This document shows, one piece after another, positions 1 to 6,217 of a DNA stretch of 64,000 nt. The stretch is taken from positions 1 to 64,000 of the IMG/VR virus record IMGVR_UViG_3300035130_000336, one strand, 5' to 3'. Position numbers and translations under genes: made by a program. The DNA comes from a virus. Numbering within the stretch: the first letter of the stretch is position 1; each line of letters opens with the position of its first letter. The notes beneath the pieces are model-generated. The model was not told the origin of the DNA and did no database searches. It worked only from the letters and a program-made list of their open reading frames with translations.

Positions 1-201
1 ATAGACATTTTCAAAAACTGCACGATAAGCTAAATTCCATGATAATTCTATTGTAATGAGACCGTCAAGAGTACGGAAAACCGGGAATTCCGCAAGCCGT
101 CCGATGATAACCCCTTCAATAACGGCATCATTTTTATCTCTCATTTTCGCTGATTTTCCGACAATTTCATCTTTCAATTTTTGAGAAATTTCCTTTTTCA
201 T
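1..201 (-). CDS. Hypothetical protein, C-terminus cut by window edge
   Basis: Reading leftward from an ATG at 201, 67 codons stay open to the edge of the window. The protein begins MKKEISQKLKDEIVGKSAKM and contains a Gly/Arg-poor, mixed alpha/beta-looking stretch (IEGVIIGRLAEFPVFRTLDG). I do not recognise the family. The gene is the last visible member of the leftward operon that starts near 3227, separated by 24 bp from the next upstream gene. No strong Shine-Dalgarno is visible, only an A-rich leader. The true length is unknown because the 3' end lies outside the window. Confidence 0.6.
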   Translation of the reverse strand, partial: MKKEISQKLKDEIVGKSAKMRDKNDAVIEGVIIGRLAEFPVFRTLDGLITIELSWNLAYRAVFENVY

Positions 202-225
202 AATTTTTTTTCTTTTTAGTGGATA

Positions 226-861
226 TTATTTTTCTATTATTTCACCATCCCATTTTTTCATGGCATAATGAATTGCTCTCTCTGAAAAGCCAAAAGAAAG
301 CAATTCACATTTTAATGAGGATAATTGTTCCTTTACTATTTCTTTAATATGTTCGCCGGAATCGCTTTCAATTCCCCATAATCCACCTGAAGTAATATGT
401 TGAGTGATTCCGTTCTCTGTTTGCACAGTTGCCTTTGCCATGATTCCAATAAAACACCAGTCACCCCTATTGAGTGATTCCATTCGTTTATAATCCTGAA
501 AAGCGTATTTTTTATACTCAGGTGTTCCCGGTTTTTCCCCTCCGGCATAAGGTTGAAAATACTGGTATTCTCCCCTCCCTATTGGGGATTGATCAAGGCA
601 GTTTTTCAGTTTTTCGATACGCTTTTCAGTTTGTTCAATGTTTACCTTTGAAAAAGCAGGATTATTATTTTCTTTCTCATAGATACGTTCTTCCAATTGT
701 TCTATAAGATCATCCTGTTTTATTTCTGATATAACAAAGCGTTCAGTTTTTCGGTCGATGTTCCATGGATCTGCACTATTTGTATACTCCCCGAGAAAAG
801 AAGTGTCGGGACAATCGTCTATTCTTTGTTCCACCGTGATGGATAAGATTTTATTTTTCAT
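226..861 (-). CDS. Conserved phage/plasmid hypothetical protein (211 aa)
   Basis: The 211-aa product is soluble and charged. Its N-terminal half has a lysine/glutamate-rich segment (about residues 45-90) that may be coiled coil. The C-terminal half carries a compact block around residues 131-170 (DWCFIGIMAKATV, then SGGLWGIESDSG) of a type I recall from hypothetical proteins of phages and plasmids. The function is not known to me. The ATG at 861 is preceded by GGAGA 11 nt upstream, and the gene sits 5 bp after the stop of the neighbouring gene, so both are probably one transcript. Nothing suggests truncation. Confidence 0.75.
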   Translation of the reverse strand: MKNKILSITVEQRIDDCPDTSFLGEYTNSADPWNIDRKTERFVISEIKQDDLIEQLEERIYEKENNNPAFSKVNIEQTEKRIEKLKNCLDQSPIGRGEYQYFQPYAGGEKPGTPEYKKYAFQDYKRMESLNRGDWCFIGIMAKATVQTENGITQHITSGGLWGIESDSGEHIKEIVKEQLSSLKCELLSFGFSERAIHYAMKKWDGEIIEK

Positions 862-866
862 AATAT

Positions 867-1088
867 TTATTCTCCATTATATGGGTTAATTTTAGTTAAT
901 GCGGCGCAAAATGCTCTTGCGATTATTTCTGCCTGTCTTTTTCCTTCTTTAGAATGAAATGGTATAATCGCTAGTTGGATTCCCCTATAATCTCCAATTA
1001 ACGGCACATCATAATTTTTTGTGAAAATTATAATACAATCCAAAAGATCATCATTGTCATTATCTTCAAATTGATAAAAAGCATTCAT
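867..1088 (-). CDS. Small hypothetical protein (73 aa)
   Basis: A 73-aa product starting at an ATG with AAAGGA eight bases upstream. The N-terminus is acidic (FEDNDNDDLLD), followed by a hydrophobic strand (CIIIFTK) and a C-terminal helix-like segment (REAQ/IARAFCAAL type). I do not recognise it. The stop is 5 bp before the start of the 211-aa gene downstream, which fits one operon. The clear ribosome binding site and the tight spacing are the main support. Confidence 0.65.
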   Translation of the reverse strand: MNAFYQFEDNDNDDLLDCIIIFTKNYDVPLIGDYRGIQLAIIPFHSKEGKRQAEIIARAFCAALTKINPYNGE

Positions 1089-1138
1089 AGTACTGTCCTT
1101 TCATCGACTTTTACGACCTGATGCCGGTCAAAGATGGT

Positions 1139-1582
1139 TTATTTTAATAAGTCTTTTGGTAAATCTTGTTGATAAACAATATTTTTCATCCAATTGGTAC
1201 AAAAAACAGCACAGTCTTTTTGATTCCTTCTATAAATACCTTTGATAAAACCTTTTTCATCATAAGTGAAAAATTCCTGATAGAGACCTAAATTATCCTG
1301 TAAAAAAGATGCTGGAAAAAAAGAGAATTCATCTTTAGAATTCTCATATGTTCCCGCAATTCTTTTTTTACGGAAAAAAGTGACTTCCGGATCACGCATA
1401 AGGTCGCCGTTTTGTTCATAATAATGAGCGACGGAAAACAATTCACCATTTGGTGTATTATGTAAAAATTCAATCGATACTGGCATGAATCCATTTCCGC
1501 CATTATTAATTTTACGGTATCTATTATTTTCATTTAATCCGGCGGTAATAAACCATAATACATGCATCGGAATTTTTGACAC
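1139..1582 (-). CDS. DUF6908-like protein (147 aa)
   Basis: The central block, FMPVSIEFL followed by FSVAHYYEQNGDLMRDPE, resembles the phage/plasmid family I know as DUF6908, whose function is unknown. That match is from memory, not a search. The listed start is GTG at 1582 with AAAAGAAG directly in front; the alternative ATG at 1567 has no visible ribosome binding site. The C-terminus (FCTNWMKNIVYQQDL) is not recognisable. The protein is soluble. It belongs to the leftward accessory operon, between the J-domain gene upstream and the 73-aa gene downstream. Confidence 0.65.
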   Translation of the reverse strand: MSKIPMHVLWFITAGLNENNRYRKINNGGNGFMPVSIEFLHNTPNGELFSVAHYYEQNGDLMRDPEVTFFRKKRIAGTYENSKDEFSFFPASFLQDNLGLYQEFFTYDEKGFIKGIYRRNQKDCAVFCTNWMKNIVYQQDLPKDLLK

Positions 1583-1633
1583 TTCTTTTATAATAATACT
1601 CTTTTCTAAAAGGGGGATTTCTCCCCCCTTGGT

Positions 1634-2137
1634 TTATGCTGCAATTAATTTTTCTTCCGCTTCACTTTCAAGGCAGATCGAACCGAATTTTTCCCGAATT
1701 TTTTTCATGGAATAGATACCGCGTACTTTGCCTTGGGACATAGTAGGGGACCAGTACCATGCTTTTTTATTTCGGCTAAATTTCGCGCCTAAAGCTTTAA
1801 TTCGCTGATGAACAGGAAAAGTATTCCCGGTTATCCATAACCATGAACCGCAAATTTCTACCACAATATCAGGAATAGCTAGAAACCGCTCTATAGCATC
1901 CTGAAGGGCTTTTTCTGATTCATAGGTGTAAAAGGGTTTCCTGTCTTTTGCTGCGGCCCTTCCCGCTTCTCCCGCTGCGGAAAGCTTAATAAAATAGTCG
2001 TATTCGTTTTTCATTGCCTTGAATTCTTCCGCATCTCCCCCTTTATCGGGATGCAATACAAGGCAATGCCGGCGGAAATTCTTTCTCAATTCTTCAATAC
2101 CCATTTCCGGCGAAAAGTATTTTGGAGTGAAAGTCAT
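1634..2137 (-). CDS. J-domain (DnaJ-like) phage protein (167 aa)
   Basis: Residues ~3-50 form a short J-domain with the diagnostic HPD triad at 29-31 (VLHPDKGG), which in this family stimulates an Hsp70 ATPase. The rest is a second conserved phage block, roughly residues 90-140 (EICGSWLWITGNTF, then KALGAKFSRNKKAWYW). The same fusion of a J-domain to a 'WLWITG...AWYW' module is familiar in phage and plasmid hypotheticals. Its role could be recruiting host DnaK for replication or assembly, but that is inference. The ATG at 2137 has GGAAAGGGG upstream, lying inside a small CTAACC/GGTTAG hairpin that may restrain translation. A hairpin at 2166-2197 precedes the gene. Confidence 0.8.
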   Translation of the reverse strand: MTFTPKYFSPEMGIEELRKNFRRHCLVLHPDKGGDAEEFKAMKNEYDYFIKLSAAGEAGRAAAKDRKPFYTYESEKALQDAIERFLAIPDIVVEICGSWLWITGNTFPVHQRIKALGAKFSRNKKAWYWSPTMSQGKVRGIYSMKKIREKFGSICLESEAEEKLIAA

Positions 2138-2165
2138 ATCTAACCCCTTTCCGGTTAGGTGTGAT

Positions 2166-2197
2166 AAAACCCTATTCTCGTTAACGCGGGAATAGGG
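2166..2197 (-). terminator. Rho-independent-like terminator or attenuator upstream of the J-domain gene
   Basis: On the minus strand CCCTATTC (2197-2190) pairs with GAATAGGG (2177-2170) around a 12-nt loop, followed by TTTTATC. It lies between the 68-aa gene and the J-domain gene of the same leftward operon, so it may reduce rather than end transcription. The U-run is short, so strength is uncertain. The hairpin could also act on + strand transcripts, where GATTTTTATTTT follows it. Confidence 0.45.
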
Positions 2198-2280
2198 GAT
2201 TTTTATTTTAGGCTGTTTCCATAAATTAATTTAATGTAGAGTTAAAAAAAGTATTTTATTATTTTTCTTGCCTTTTTCCC

Positions 2281-2487
2281 TTAATAATCAATTTCCGGTT
2301 CACGAACAGAAAGTATAGTGCTATGGTCTTTATTATCTAACCATTCACGATAAATATATAAACACGATCCAACAGCCAATTCATGCTGTTTAAGAATGGT
2401 AACAAGTTCCTGACGAGCACTGTTTGATAATCCAGCAATTTCACGGTTGACTCGTTGCTTTATACATTCATCATTTCCAGTATACAT
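2281..2487 (-). CDS. Small hypothetical protein (68 aa)
   Basis: A 68-aa product from an ATG with AAGGA seven bases upstream. It is helix-rich and hydrophilic at the N-terminus (KQRVNREIAGLSNSARQEL), with one short hydrophobic stretch (VGSCLYIYREWL). I do not recognise it. Its stop abuts one copy of the GGGAAAAAGGCAAG repeat, and its leader carries one copy of the AATCACCCACAACC repeat described for 2262-3212, so it belongs to the repeated-leader gene set. Confidence 0.6.
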   Translation of the reverse strand: MYTGNDECIKQRVNREIAGLSNSARQELVTILKQHELAVGSCLYIYREWLDNKDHSTILSVREPEIDY

Positions 2488-2549
2488 TTTAATTCCTTTT
2501 TCTTTCGGTTGTGGGTGATTGATATTTTTTCCTTGCCTTTTTCCCTGTA

Positions 2550-2726
2550 TTATCGAATTACAGAAATAGTACCGACACTGTTCCCGTTAATGTCACGGAT
2601 AGGGGACACGTTTTTTCCCTGTTCTAGCCTGTCCGCAATATCCCGCAGGATACGGCATGTTTCCGGTATCCTATTTTCGCCGTCAAATGCCGCATTATCC
2701 ATGTTGATTTTAATTGTTGCCGTCAT
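2550..2726 (-). CDS. Small conserved phage protein (58 aa)
   Basis: A 58-aa frame, too short for many gene callers, starting ATG ACG GCA with a strong GGGAGGA leader. The product begins MTATIKINMDNAAF, continues with PETCRILRDIADRLEQG, and ends PIRDINGNSVGTISVIR. That layout (strand with NAAF, helix ILRDIADRL, then DINGN.VG) matches a small phage protein type I have often seen next to recombination genes; its function is unknown. It is flanked by the repeated leader in front and the repeated GGGAAAAAGGCAAG element behind. Confidence 0.7.
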   Translation of the reverse strand: MTATIKINMDNAAFDGENRIPETCRILRDIADRLEQGKNVSPIRDINGNSVGTISVIR

Positions 2727-2738
2727 GTATCCTCCCGG

Positions 2739-2966
2739 TTATGGGTGATTTTTGATCATTTCCAGTCCAGCATTAACATTGTTCACATCGTCGTGTGTAA
2801 TATTATGAGGTTCGTAATTTGCCAACCAGTTTGTCATATCACACGTTGCTTTGGATCTGATTCTAATTTCGTCATTTTCGAGAACAAAACACGGATCTGC
2901 TGGTACATGCCCAACAGGGGCGTCTTTTTCTGCAACTATTTCGAGATTTCTTTTTGTGACCTTCAT
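2739..2966 (-). CDS. Small hypothetical protein (75 aa)
   Basis: A 75-aa acidic product with no recognised domain; it contains HVPADPCFVLENDEIRIRSK and a C-terminal helix (NNVNAGLEMIKNHP). The ATG follows GGGAGGAA, part of the repeated leader. Its TAA stop (2741-2739) lies inside the next copy of that leader, so stop codon and downstream ribosome binding site share bases. This suggests translational coupling to the 58-aa gene. Confidence 0.6.
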   Translation of the reverse strand: MKVTKRNLEIVAEKDAPVGHVPADPCFVLENDEIRIRSKATCDMTNWLANYEPHNITHDDVNNVNAGLEMIKNHP

Positions 2967-3029
2967 ATTTCCTCCCGGTTATGGGTGATTTAGATTTTTC
3001 CTTGCCTTTTTCCTTGATTATGAGGTTAT

Positions 3030-3188
3030 TTATAGCTCTTCTTTAATTAATCGATAATATTCCTCACAACTAATTTTTAACTCTTTTTGTATATTAATAC
3101 GCTGCTCTTGTGCGATATTATATAGTCGCATAGATTCATTTTCGTTTTTTTGCTGTTCCATTATTCGATTTATAGTTTTAATATCCAT
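3030..3188 (-). CDS. Small coiled-coil-like protein (52 aa), first gene of the leftward operon
   Basis: The 52-aa frame starts ATG GAT ATT with GGGAGGA eight bases upstream. The product (starting MDIKTINRIMEQQKNENES) is almost entirely charged helix. I do not recognise it. It is the promoter-proximal gene: the predicted start of transcription from the 3234-3262 promoter is about 40 bp upstream. The stop is followed by another copy of the GGGAAAAAGGCAAG-type element (there starting AAGGAAAAAGGC). Confidence 0.6.
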   Translation of the reverse strand: MDIKTINRIMEQQKNENESMRLYNIAQEQRINIQKELKISCEEYYRLIKEEL

Positions 3189-3233
3189 GTATCCTCCCGG
3201 TTGTGGGTGATTGATTAATTAATTGATAACTCC

Positions 3234-3262
3234 AATATACTGCTATTGTGAGACGATGTCAA
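3234..3262 (-). promoter_or_regulatory. Sigma70-type promoter of the leftward operon
   Basis: On the minus strand a consensus -35 box TTGACA (3262-3257) is followed by exactly 17 bp and a -10 box TATATT (3239-3234). Transcription would start near 3227 and read the 52-aa gene first. A dyad-rich AT stretch (TTAATTAATTAA near 3215-3225) overlaps the expected start and could hold an operator. This is the strongest promoter-like site I found. Confidence 0.7.
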
Positions 3263-3385
3263 TAAAATAATATAAAAAAGCGTATTCTCATTTAGAATAC
3301 ATCCTATAAAATCCCCTGCTATCCTATCGAATACTCTATAGATTATTATCTATCAATCTCTATAAATCGTTGAGAAATAAAATAC

Positions 3386-3414
3386 TTGCATTGTTCATAA
3401 AAATGTGCTATCAT
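3386..3414 (+). promoter_or_regulatory. Sigma70-type promoter facing right
   Basis: TTGCAT (3386-3391), a 17-bp spacer and TATCAT (3409-3414) make a plausible promoter. Expected start is about 3421. It is back to back with the leftward promoter, 124 bp apart. The first thing downstream is a strong terminator at 3467-3498, so the promoter may serve a short RNA rather than a gene. Confidence 0.55.
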
Positions 3415-3420
3415 ATAGAT

Positions 3421-3498
3421 AATGATGGAATGCATTGTATCCAGACTCGTAGTTATTGACGCACAGAGCGGACAGGCGCGCAACCTGTCCGCTTTTTT
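3421..3498 (+). ncRNA. Candidate small RNA (about 77 nt)
   Basis: The stretch between the promoter at 3386-3414 and the terminator ending at 3498 contains no plausible open frame. A transcript would start with AATGATGGAATGC and end in the GCGGACAGG/CCTGTCCGC hairpin and six U residues. TGATGGAAT at 3423-3431 is perfectly complementary to ATTCCATCA at 3500-3508, just past the U-run, so a read-through transcript could fold differently. Promoter plus terminator without an ORF is the only evidence for an RNA gene. Confidence 0.45.
3467..3498 (+). terminator. Strong Rho-independent terminator
   Basis: GCGGACAGG (3468-3476) pairs perfectly with CCTGTCCGC (3484-3492) around a 7-nt loop, followed directly by six T residues. 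It insulates the rightward genes from the divergent control region. Confidence 0.85.
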
Positions 3499-3647
3499 AA
3501 TTCCATCACTCAGCTAACTATCAGTTCATTGATATATTGACTCTCTATATTATACGGCATTGTGGCAGCAATGACAATACTCCCATAATGGCACCGTGAA
3601 CCGCAAACCCGGTCACAGTTAAAGGTGCTAACTATCCCCTACGGGAT

Positions 3648-3773
3648 CTACCAATAGGGGAAACCTACGGAAGGGGATATAATACCATAGGCTGTACAGC
3701 CTATCCACAACCGCCCCACTGCAATGATAACGACAAATAACCCCTCAGTTTCGTTAATTTCACCGGTTTTCAT
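3648..3773 (-). CDS. Possible 41-aa hydrophobic peptide
   Basis: An ATG at 3773 with AAAGGCG eight bases upstream opens a 41-codon frame (starting MKTGEINETEGLFVVIIAVG). It has one hydrophobic segment that could span a membrane. No family is recognised, and the region is otherwise non-coding control sequence. It could be a chance ORF. A minus-strand hairpin at 3814-3833 lies just upstream. Confidence 0.25.
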   Translation of the reverse strand: MKTGEINETEGLFVVIIAVGRLWIGCTAYGIISPSVGFPYW

Positions 3774-3810
3774 TGTTTTTCGCCTTTTATTGCATTTTAA
3801 AGTGAGAACA

Positions 3811-3833
3811 AAACACGCGCCGTAGGGCGCGTG
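3811..3833 (-). terminator. Hairpin, possible minus-strand terminator
   Basis: CACGCGCC and GGCGCGTG form a perfect 8-bp stem with a 4-nt loop (3814-3833). On the minus strand it is followed by TTTTGTT, on the plus strand by CAAAAACCC, so termination would act leftward. It would shield the control region from transcription entering from the right. Confidence 0.4.
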
Positions 3834-3851
3834 CAAAAACCCTATACCCTA

Positions 3852-4062
3852 TTAAACGTTTAAATTATACACGTGTATAATTTAATATTTGTTAAATAGC
3901 GTTTTTAAGCAAATTTCGCCATTTAACACGTGTTAAATTATGCATGCTCATAATTTAACGTGTTAAATTATACACGTGTATAATTTAACTTTTAGTTAAT
4001 TATGGTCAAATTGATCAAATTTAGCCATTTAACGAGTTAAATTATGCATGCTCATAATTTAA
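3852..4062. repeat. Duplicated palindrome-rich control block upstream of terS
   Basis: Two copies of an about 100-bp block lie in tandem. A perfect 26-bp palindrome with arms TTAAATTATACAC stands at 3860-3885 and 3963-3988. A second 26-bp dyad with 10-bp arms TTAAATTATG/CATAATTTAA stands at 3933-3958 and 4037-4062. Between them both copies share a CAAATTT.GCCATTTAAC segment. Extra palindromes are TTAAACGTTTAA (3852-3863) and ATTTAACACGTGTTAAAT (3921-3938). All have related TTAAAT half-sites, which suggests binding sites for one dimeric regulator. The last dyad ends 29 bp before the terS start. An origin or partition site is the alternative. Confidence 0.8.
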
Positions 4063-4090
4063 TTTGTTAAATAGATAAAAAAGGAGCATC

Positions 4091-4699
4091 ATGACAAGTA
4101 ATAAAAATGCTTTGCAGGTGATAAAAGGGGAGAAAAAACCGAACGTATCCCACCTATCATCTGAGGAAAAGGAATTGCTGGTTCCCGCTTCCGTGAAAAC
4201 GCCTTTCGGTCTTCAACACTACGACGCCCGAAAAATGCAAAGCATTATCCTCGAAATAGCCACCACTACCGATACCATCGACAATATCGTTAAACGCCAC
4301 GGACTAGCCAAAACGACCGTGTATTTGTGGAGATCGGTGTCTGTTCAACTGTTGAACACGTGGCGAACTGCCGTACGACATCGTACGCACGCAGTCGCGG
4401 ATGAATTCGAAGGTGAAGTTCAAATACTCAATAATCAGGTCGAAAATGACGATAATTACAAACGTACAAGTAACCGCATACGTCGGTTTGACCGTGTATG
4501 GGGCCACCGTCAATGGTTTATGTCAAGGTATAATAGGCAAGATTTCGGCGACAAAGTAGACATTGAGCAAAATATAACCATTGCACCAGCTAAAGCACGA
4601 GAGGAAGCGTATACTACGTTCCAAAACGCGCAAGTGGCTGATTTCGAGGAAGTTACCCTTCCCCCTATCAACCAAATAGAGAACGATTCAACTAGCTAG
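4091..4699 (+). CDS. terS: Probable terminase small subunit
   Basis: The 202-aa product would bind packaging-start DNA and regulate the large terminase. Residues ~45-85 look like a helix-turn-helix (IDNIVKRHGLAKTTVYLWRS). The C-terminal third contains WFMSRYNRQDFGDKVDIE, a pattern typical of phage small terminases, in which a Trp-led helix is followed by YGDK/FGDK-type residues. The start has AAAGGAG eight bases upstream (GGAGCATCATG). It is the first gene of the rightward late block and lies two genes and some accessory genes before terL, as in many phages. The assignment rests on motif and position, not on a search. Confidence 0.65.
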   Translation: MTSNKNALQVIKGEKKPNVSHLSSEEKELLVPASVKTPFGLQHYDARKMQSIILEIATTTDTIDNIVKRHGLAKTTVYLWRSVSVQLLNTWRTAVRHRTHAVADEFEGEVQILNNQVENDDNYKRTSNRIRRFDRVWGHRQWFMSRYNRQDFGDKVDIEQNITIAPAKAREEAYTTFQNAQVADFEEVTLPPINQIENDSTS

Positions 4700-5040
4700 T
4701 AATTGGTAGAATAACACAACTATTGACACTAATAATAGCAAAAGTGGTCAAATTTGATCAGAATCGCCATTATTGATGTCCATATAATAACTAATATGTA
4801 AACTATAGCCTAATGTAAACTATGATTTCCTTTAACGTTTAAATGCCCTAAATGGAAAGGATAGGGGGGGGGTGGTCCCGCTCACGCGTTCGACTCTTTT
4901 GTTTTATATATATATCCTCTCCCCACAGCGCGTCAATTTTTCATTACCATCTATGGAAACAAGGTTTACACAGAGGAATACGATTGCCATATGTTGTATG
5001 CAATTTTCGTTTTCTTTTGATTTATAGGAATTTTCACCTT
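4700..5040 (+). other. Intergenic region with partial operator repeat and a G9 tract
   Basis: No convincing gene. At 4745-4772 the sequence GTGGTCAAATTTGATCAG, then GCCATT, repeats part of the 3909-4030 block (GGTCAAATTGATCAAATTTAGCCATT). TTTAACGTTTAAAT occurs again near 4832. A run of nine G residues stands at 4864-4872, and an ATATATATAT run follows near 4907. An open frame continuous with the methyltransferase runs through this region from 4852, but its residues do not look like a conserved N-terminus. Confidence 0.6.
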
Positions 5041-5811
5041 ATGTCATACGAGTTAAGCAACATTATCAATTCTATAATCTGCGCCGATTGCTATGATGTA
5101 TTTAAGCAGCTTCCGGATAAGAGCGTGGATTTGGTTCTTACTGATCCTCCTTACGGAATTGGTGAATCAAACGGTAAAAACGATTCCAGAAGTTGTCTTG
5201 CAAAAGTTACATCATTTACTTATAAAACATGGGATAATAATATACCATCACCGGAATTTTTTCTTGAAATCAAACGAATCAGTAAGAATCAAATTGTGTG
5301 GGGCGGGAATCATTTCGCTGCGCATTTAGGAAATTCTCCTTGTTGGTTGGTTTGGCATAAAGATAATGGTGATAATGATTTTTCAGATTGTGAACTGGCT
5401 TGGTGTTCATTTTCGTCTACAATAAGATATTTTATGTGGCGTTGGCATGGTATGCTTCAGGGTCAAATGGGTTGGCGCAAGGAGATTCGCATTCACCCCA
5501 CACAAAAGCCATTGCCTTTGTTTAAATGGTGCCTTGTCAATTATTCAAAGCCTGGTGATCTTGTACTTGATCCAATGTGTGGTTCCGGGACAACGGCACT
5601 AGCTTGCCACGCTCTTGGAAGACGGTTCATTTGCATCGATAAAGAAGCTGAATACGTAACCGCAGCACGCAATCGGCTTTTGCAATTTCAAGCACAAGGT
5701 GATTTATTCAGCGGTGAAAATTCAGTATTAGTGGAAGAAAACGAAACCAACATACAACAGACGCTATACGCTGCGGGCGGAGTACCGCCCTTGGCCGGTG
5801 GCACATATTGA
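5041..5811 (+). CDS. DNA methyltransferase (N4-cytosine/N6-adenine type, beta order)
   Basis: The 256-aa product should transfer a methyl group from SAM to an exocyclic amino group in DNA. The catalytic motif DPPY is at 35-38 (VLTDPPYGIG) and the SAM motif comes later at 177-184 (DPMCGSGTT), preceded by IHPTQKP at 151-157; catalytic motif first is the beta-class order. I start it at 5041 (MSYELSN) because this ATG lies directly before the conserved fold, with AGGAA upstream; the frame stays open upstream to 4852 through a G9 tract. In phages such enzymes protect against host restriction. There is no adjacent endonuclease. Target sequence cannot be read from the sequence. Confidence 0.85.
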   Translation: MSYELSNIINSIICADCYDVFKQLPDKSVDLVLTDPPYGIGESNGKNDSRSCLAKVTSFTYKTWDNNIPSPEFFLEIKRISKNQIVWGGNHFAAHLGNSPCWLVWHKDNGDNDFSDCELAWCSFSSTIRYFMWRWHGMLQGQMGWRKEIRIHPTQKPLPLFKWCLVNYSKPGDLVLDPMCGSGTTALACHALGRRFICIDKEAEYVTAARNRLLQFQAQGDLFSGENSVLVEENETNIQQTLYAAGGVPPLAGGTY

Positions 5812-5867
5812 AGCAGCAAGTCGTATAGTGTTAAACGTAAATGGTACGATTAGCAAAAGGAGTGATT

Positions 5868-6077
5868 ATGGCGGATTTGGCGATTACGACGAGGAAGGGG
5901 CTTAATGAGGTTACGGGTGTGACGGTTTCCGGGTTAGGGGTAGCTGCCATAGTTTTCGTTGCTCAACATCTTGGGGTAGATATTGACGAAAAGGTAGCGG
6001 TAGGGATTGTAACGTTTGGGACGGCTTTGGTATCGGCGGCGATTCGCATGTACAATAATTGGAGGAAGCATGTATAG
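5868..6077 (+). CDS. Holin-like small membrane protein (69 aa)
   Basis: The product starts MADLAITTRKGLNEVTG and has two hydrophobic segments, VSGLGVAAIVFVAQHLGV and VAVGIVTFGTALVSAAI, separated by a short charged turn, ending in a basic tail NNWRKHV. This is the shape of a two-pass phage holin. AAAAGGAG lies 6 bases before the ATG at 5868; an ATG further upstream has no such site. No lysin is next to it, so the lysis role is inferred only from topology and size. Confidence 0.55.
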   Translation: MADLAITTRKGLNEVTGVTVSGLGVAAIVFVAQHLGVDIDEKVAVGIVTFGTALVSAAIRMYNNWRKHV

Positions 6078-6185
6078 GGTGTCGGGATGAAAGCCACATC
6101 ATGTGACCGAGCGACGGCGGAGTTGTGGACAAAACGTAGCCGAAAGGTTCTCTGTATCGGGCAGGTTGCATCGGCACCCTTTTTA
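6077..6185 (+). ncRNA. Structured intergenic element ending in a U-run
   Basis: GGGTG at 6077-6081 pairs with CACCC at 6175-6179, and inside that GATG (6086-6089) pairs with CATC (6169-6172). The whole 105-nt element is thus closed by an interrupted stem and is followed by TTTTTAT. It starts on the stop codon of the holin-like gene. It may be a terminator with a large structured loop or a cis-acting RNA. A 33-codon frame inside (from 6087) has no ribosome binding site and looks unreal. I recognise no known riboswitch or ribozyme class. Confidence 0.4.
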
Positions 6186-6217
6186 TAATATTCGTGGGAT
6201 AGGATGGTGATGGTTTA

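Larger units (their letters stand above)
2262..3212 (-). repeat. Repeated intercistronic leader of the early operon
   Basis: Two short elements recur between genes, given here on the minus strand. Element 1, AATCACCCATAACCGGGAGG (with ACAACC variants), sits directly before start codons at 2971-2990, 2731-2750 and 3192-3212, with a variant lacking the GGGAGG at 2505-2520. Element 2, GGGAAAAAGGCAAGGAAAAA or close variants, sits just after stop codons at 2262-2280, 2526-2545 and 2996-3013. Together they form a cassette of stop, element 2, element 1, start. Element 1 contains the ribosome binding site, so a shared translational control is plausible. Confidence 0.7.

Noticed and set aside
3526-3552. 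Second rightward promoter (TTGATA ... TATACG)
   Set aside because: Spacer is 16 bp and the -10 box is poor; sequence of this richness in A and T gives such matches by chance.
4852-5040. N-terminal extension of the methyltransferase from 4852
   Set aside because: The residues encoded across the G9 and AT runs do not resemble any methyltransferase N-terminus, and the core fold begins right after ATG 5041.
6087-6185. 33-codon frame in the structured gap after the holin-like gene
   Set aside because: No ribosome binding site, and the bases are better explained by the closing stem and U-run.
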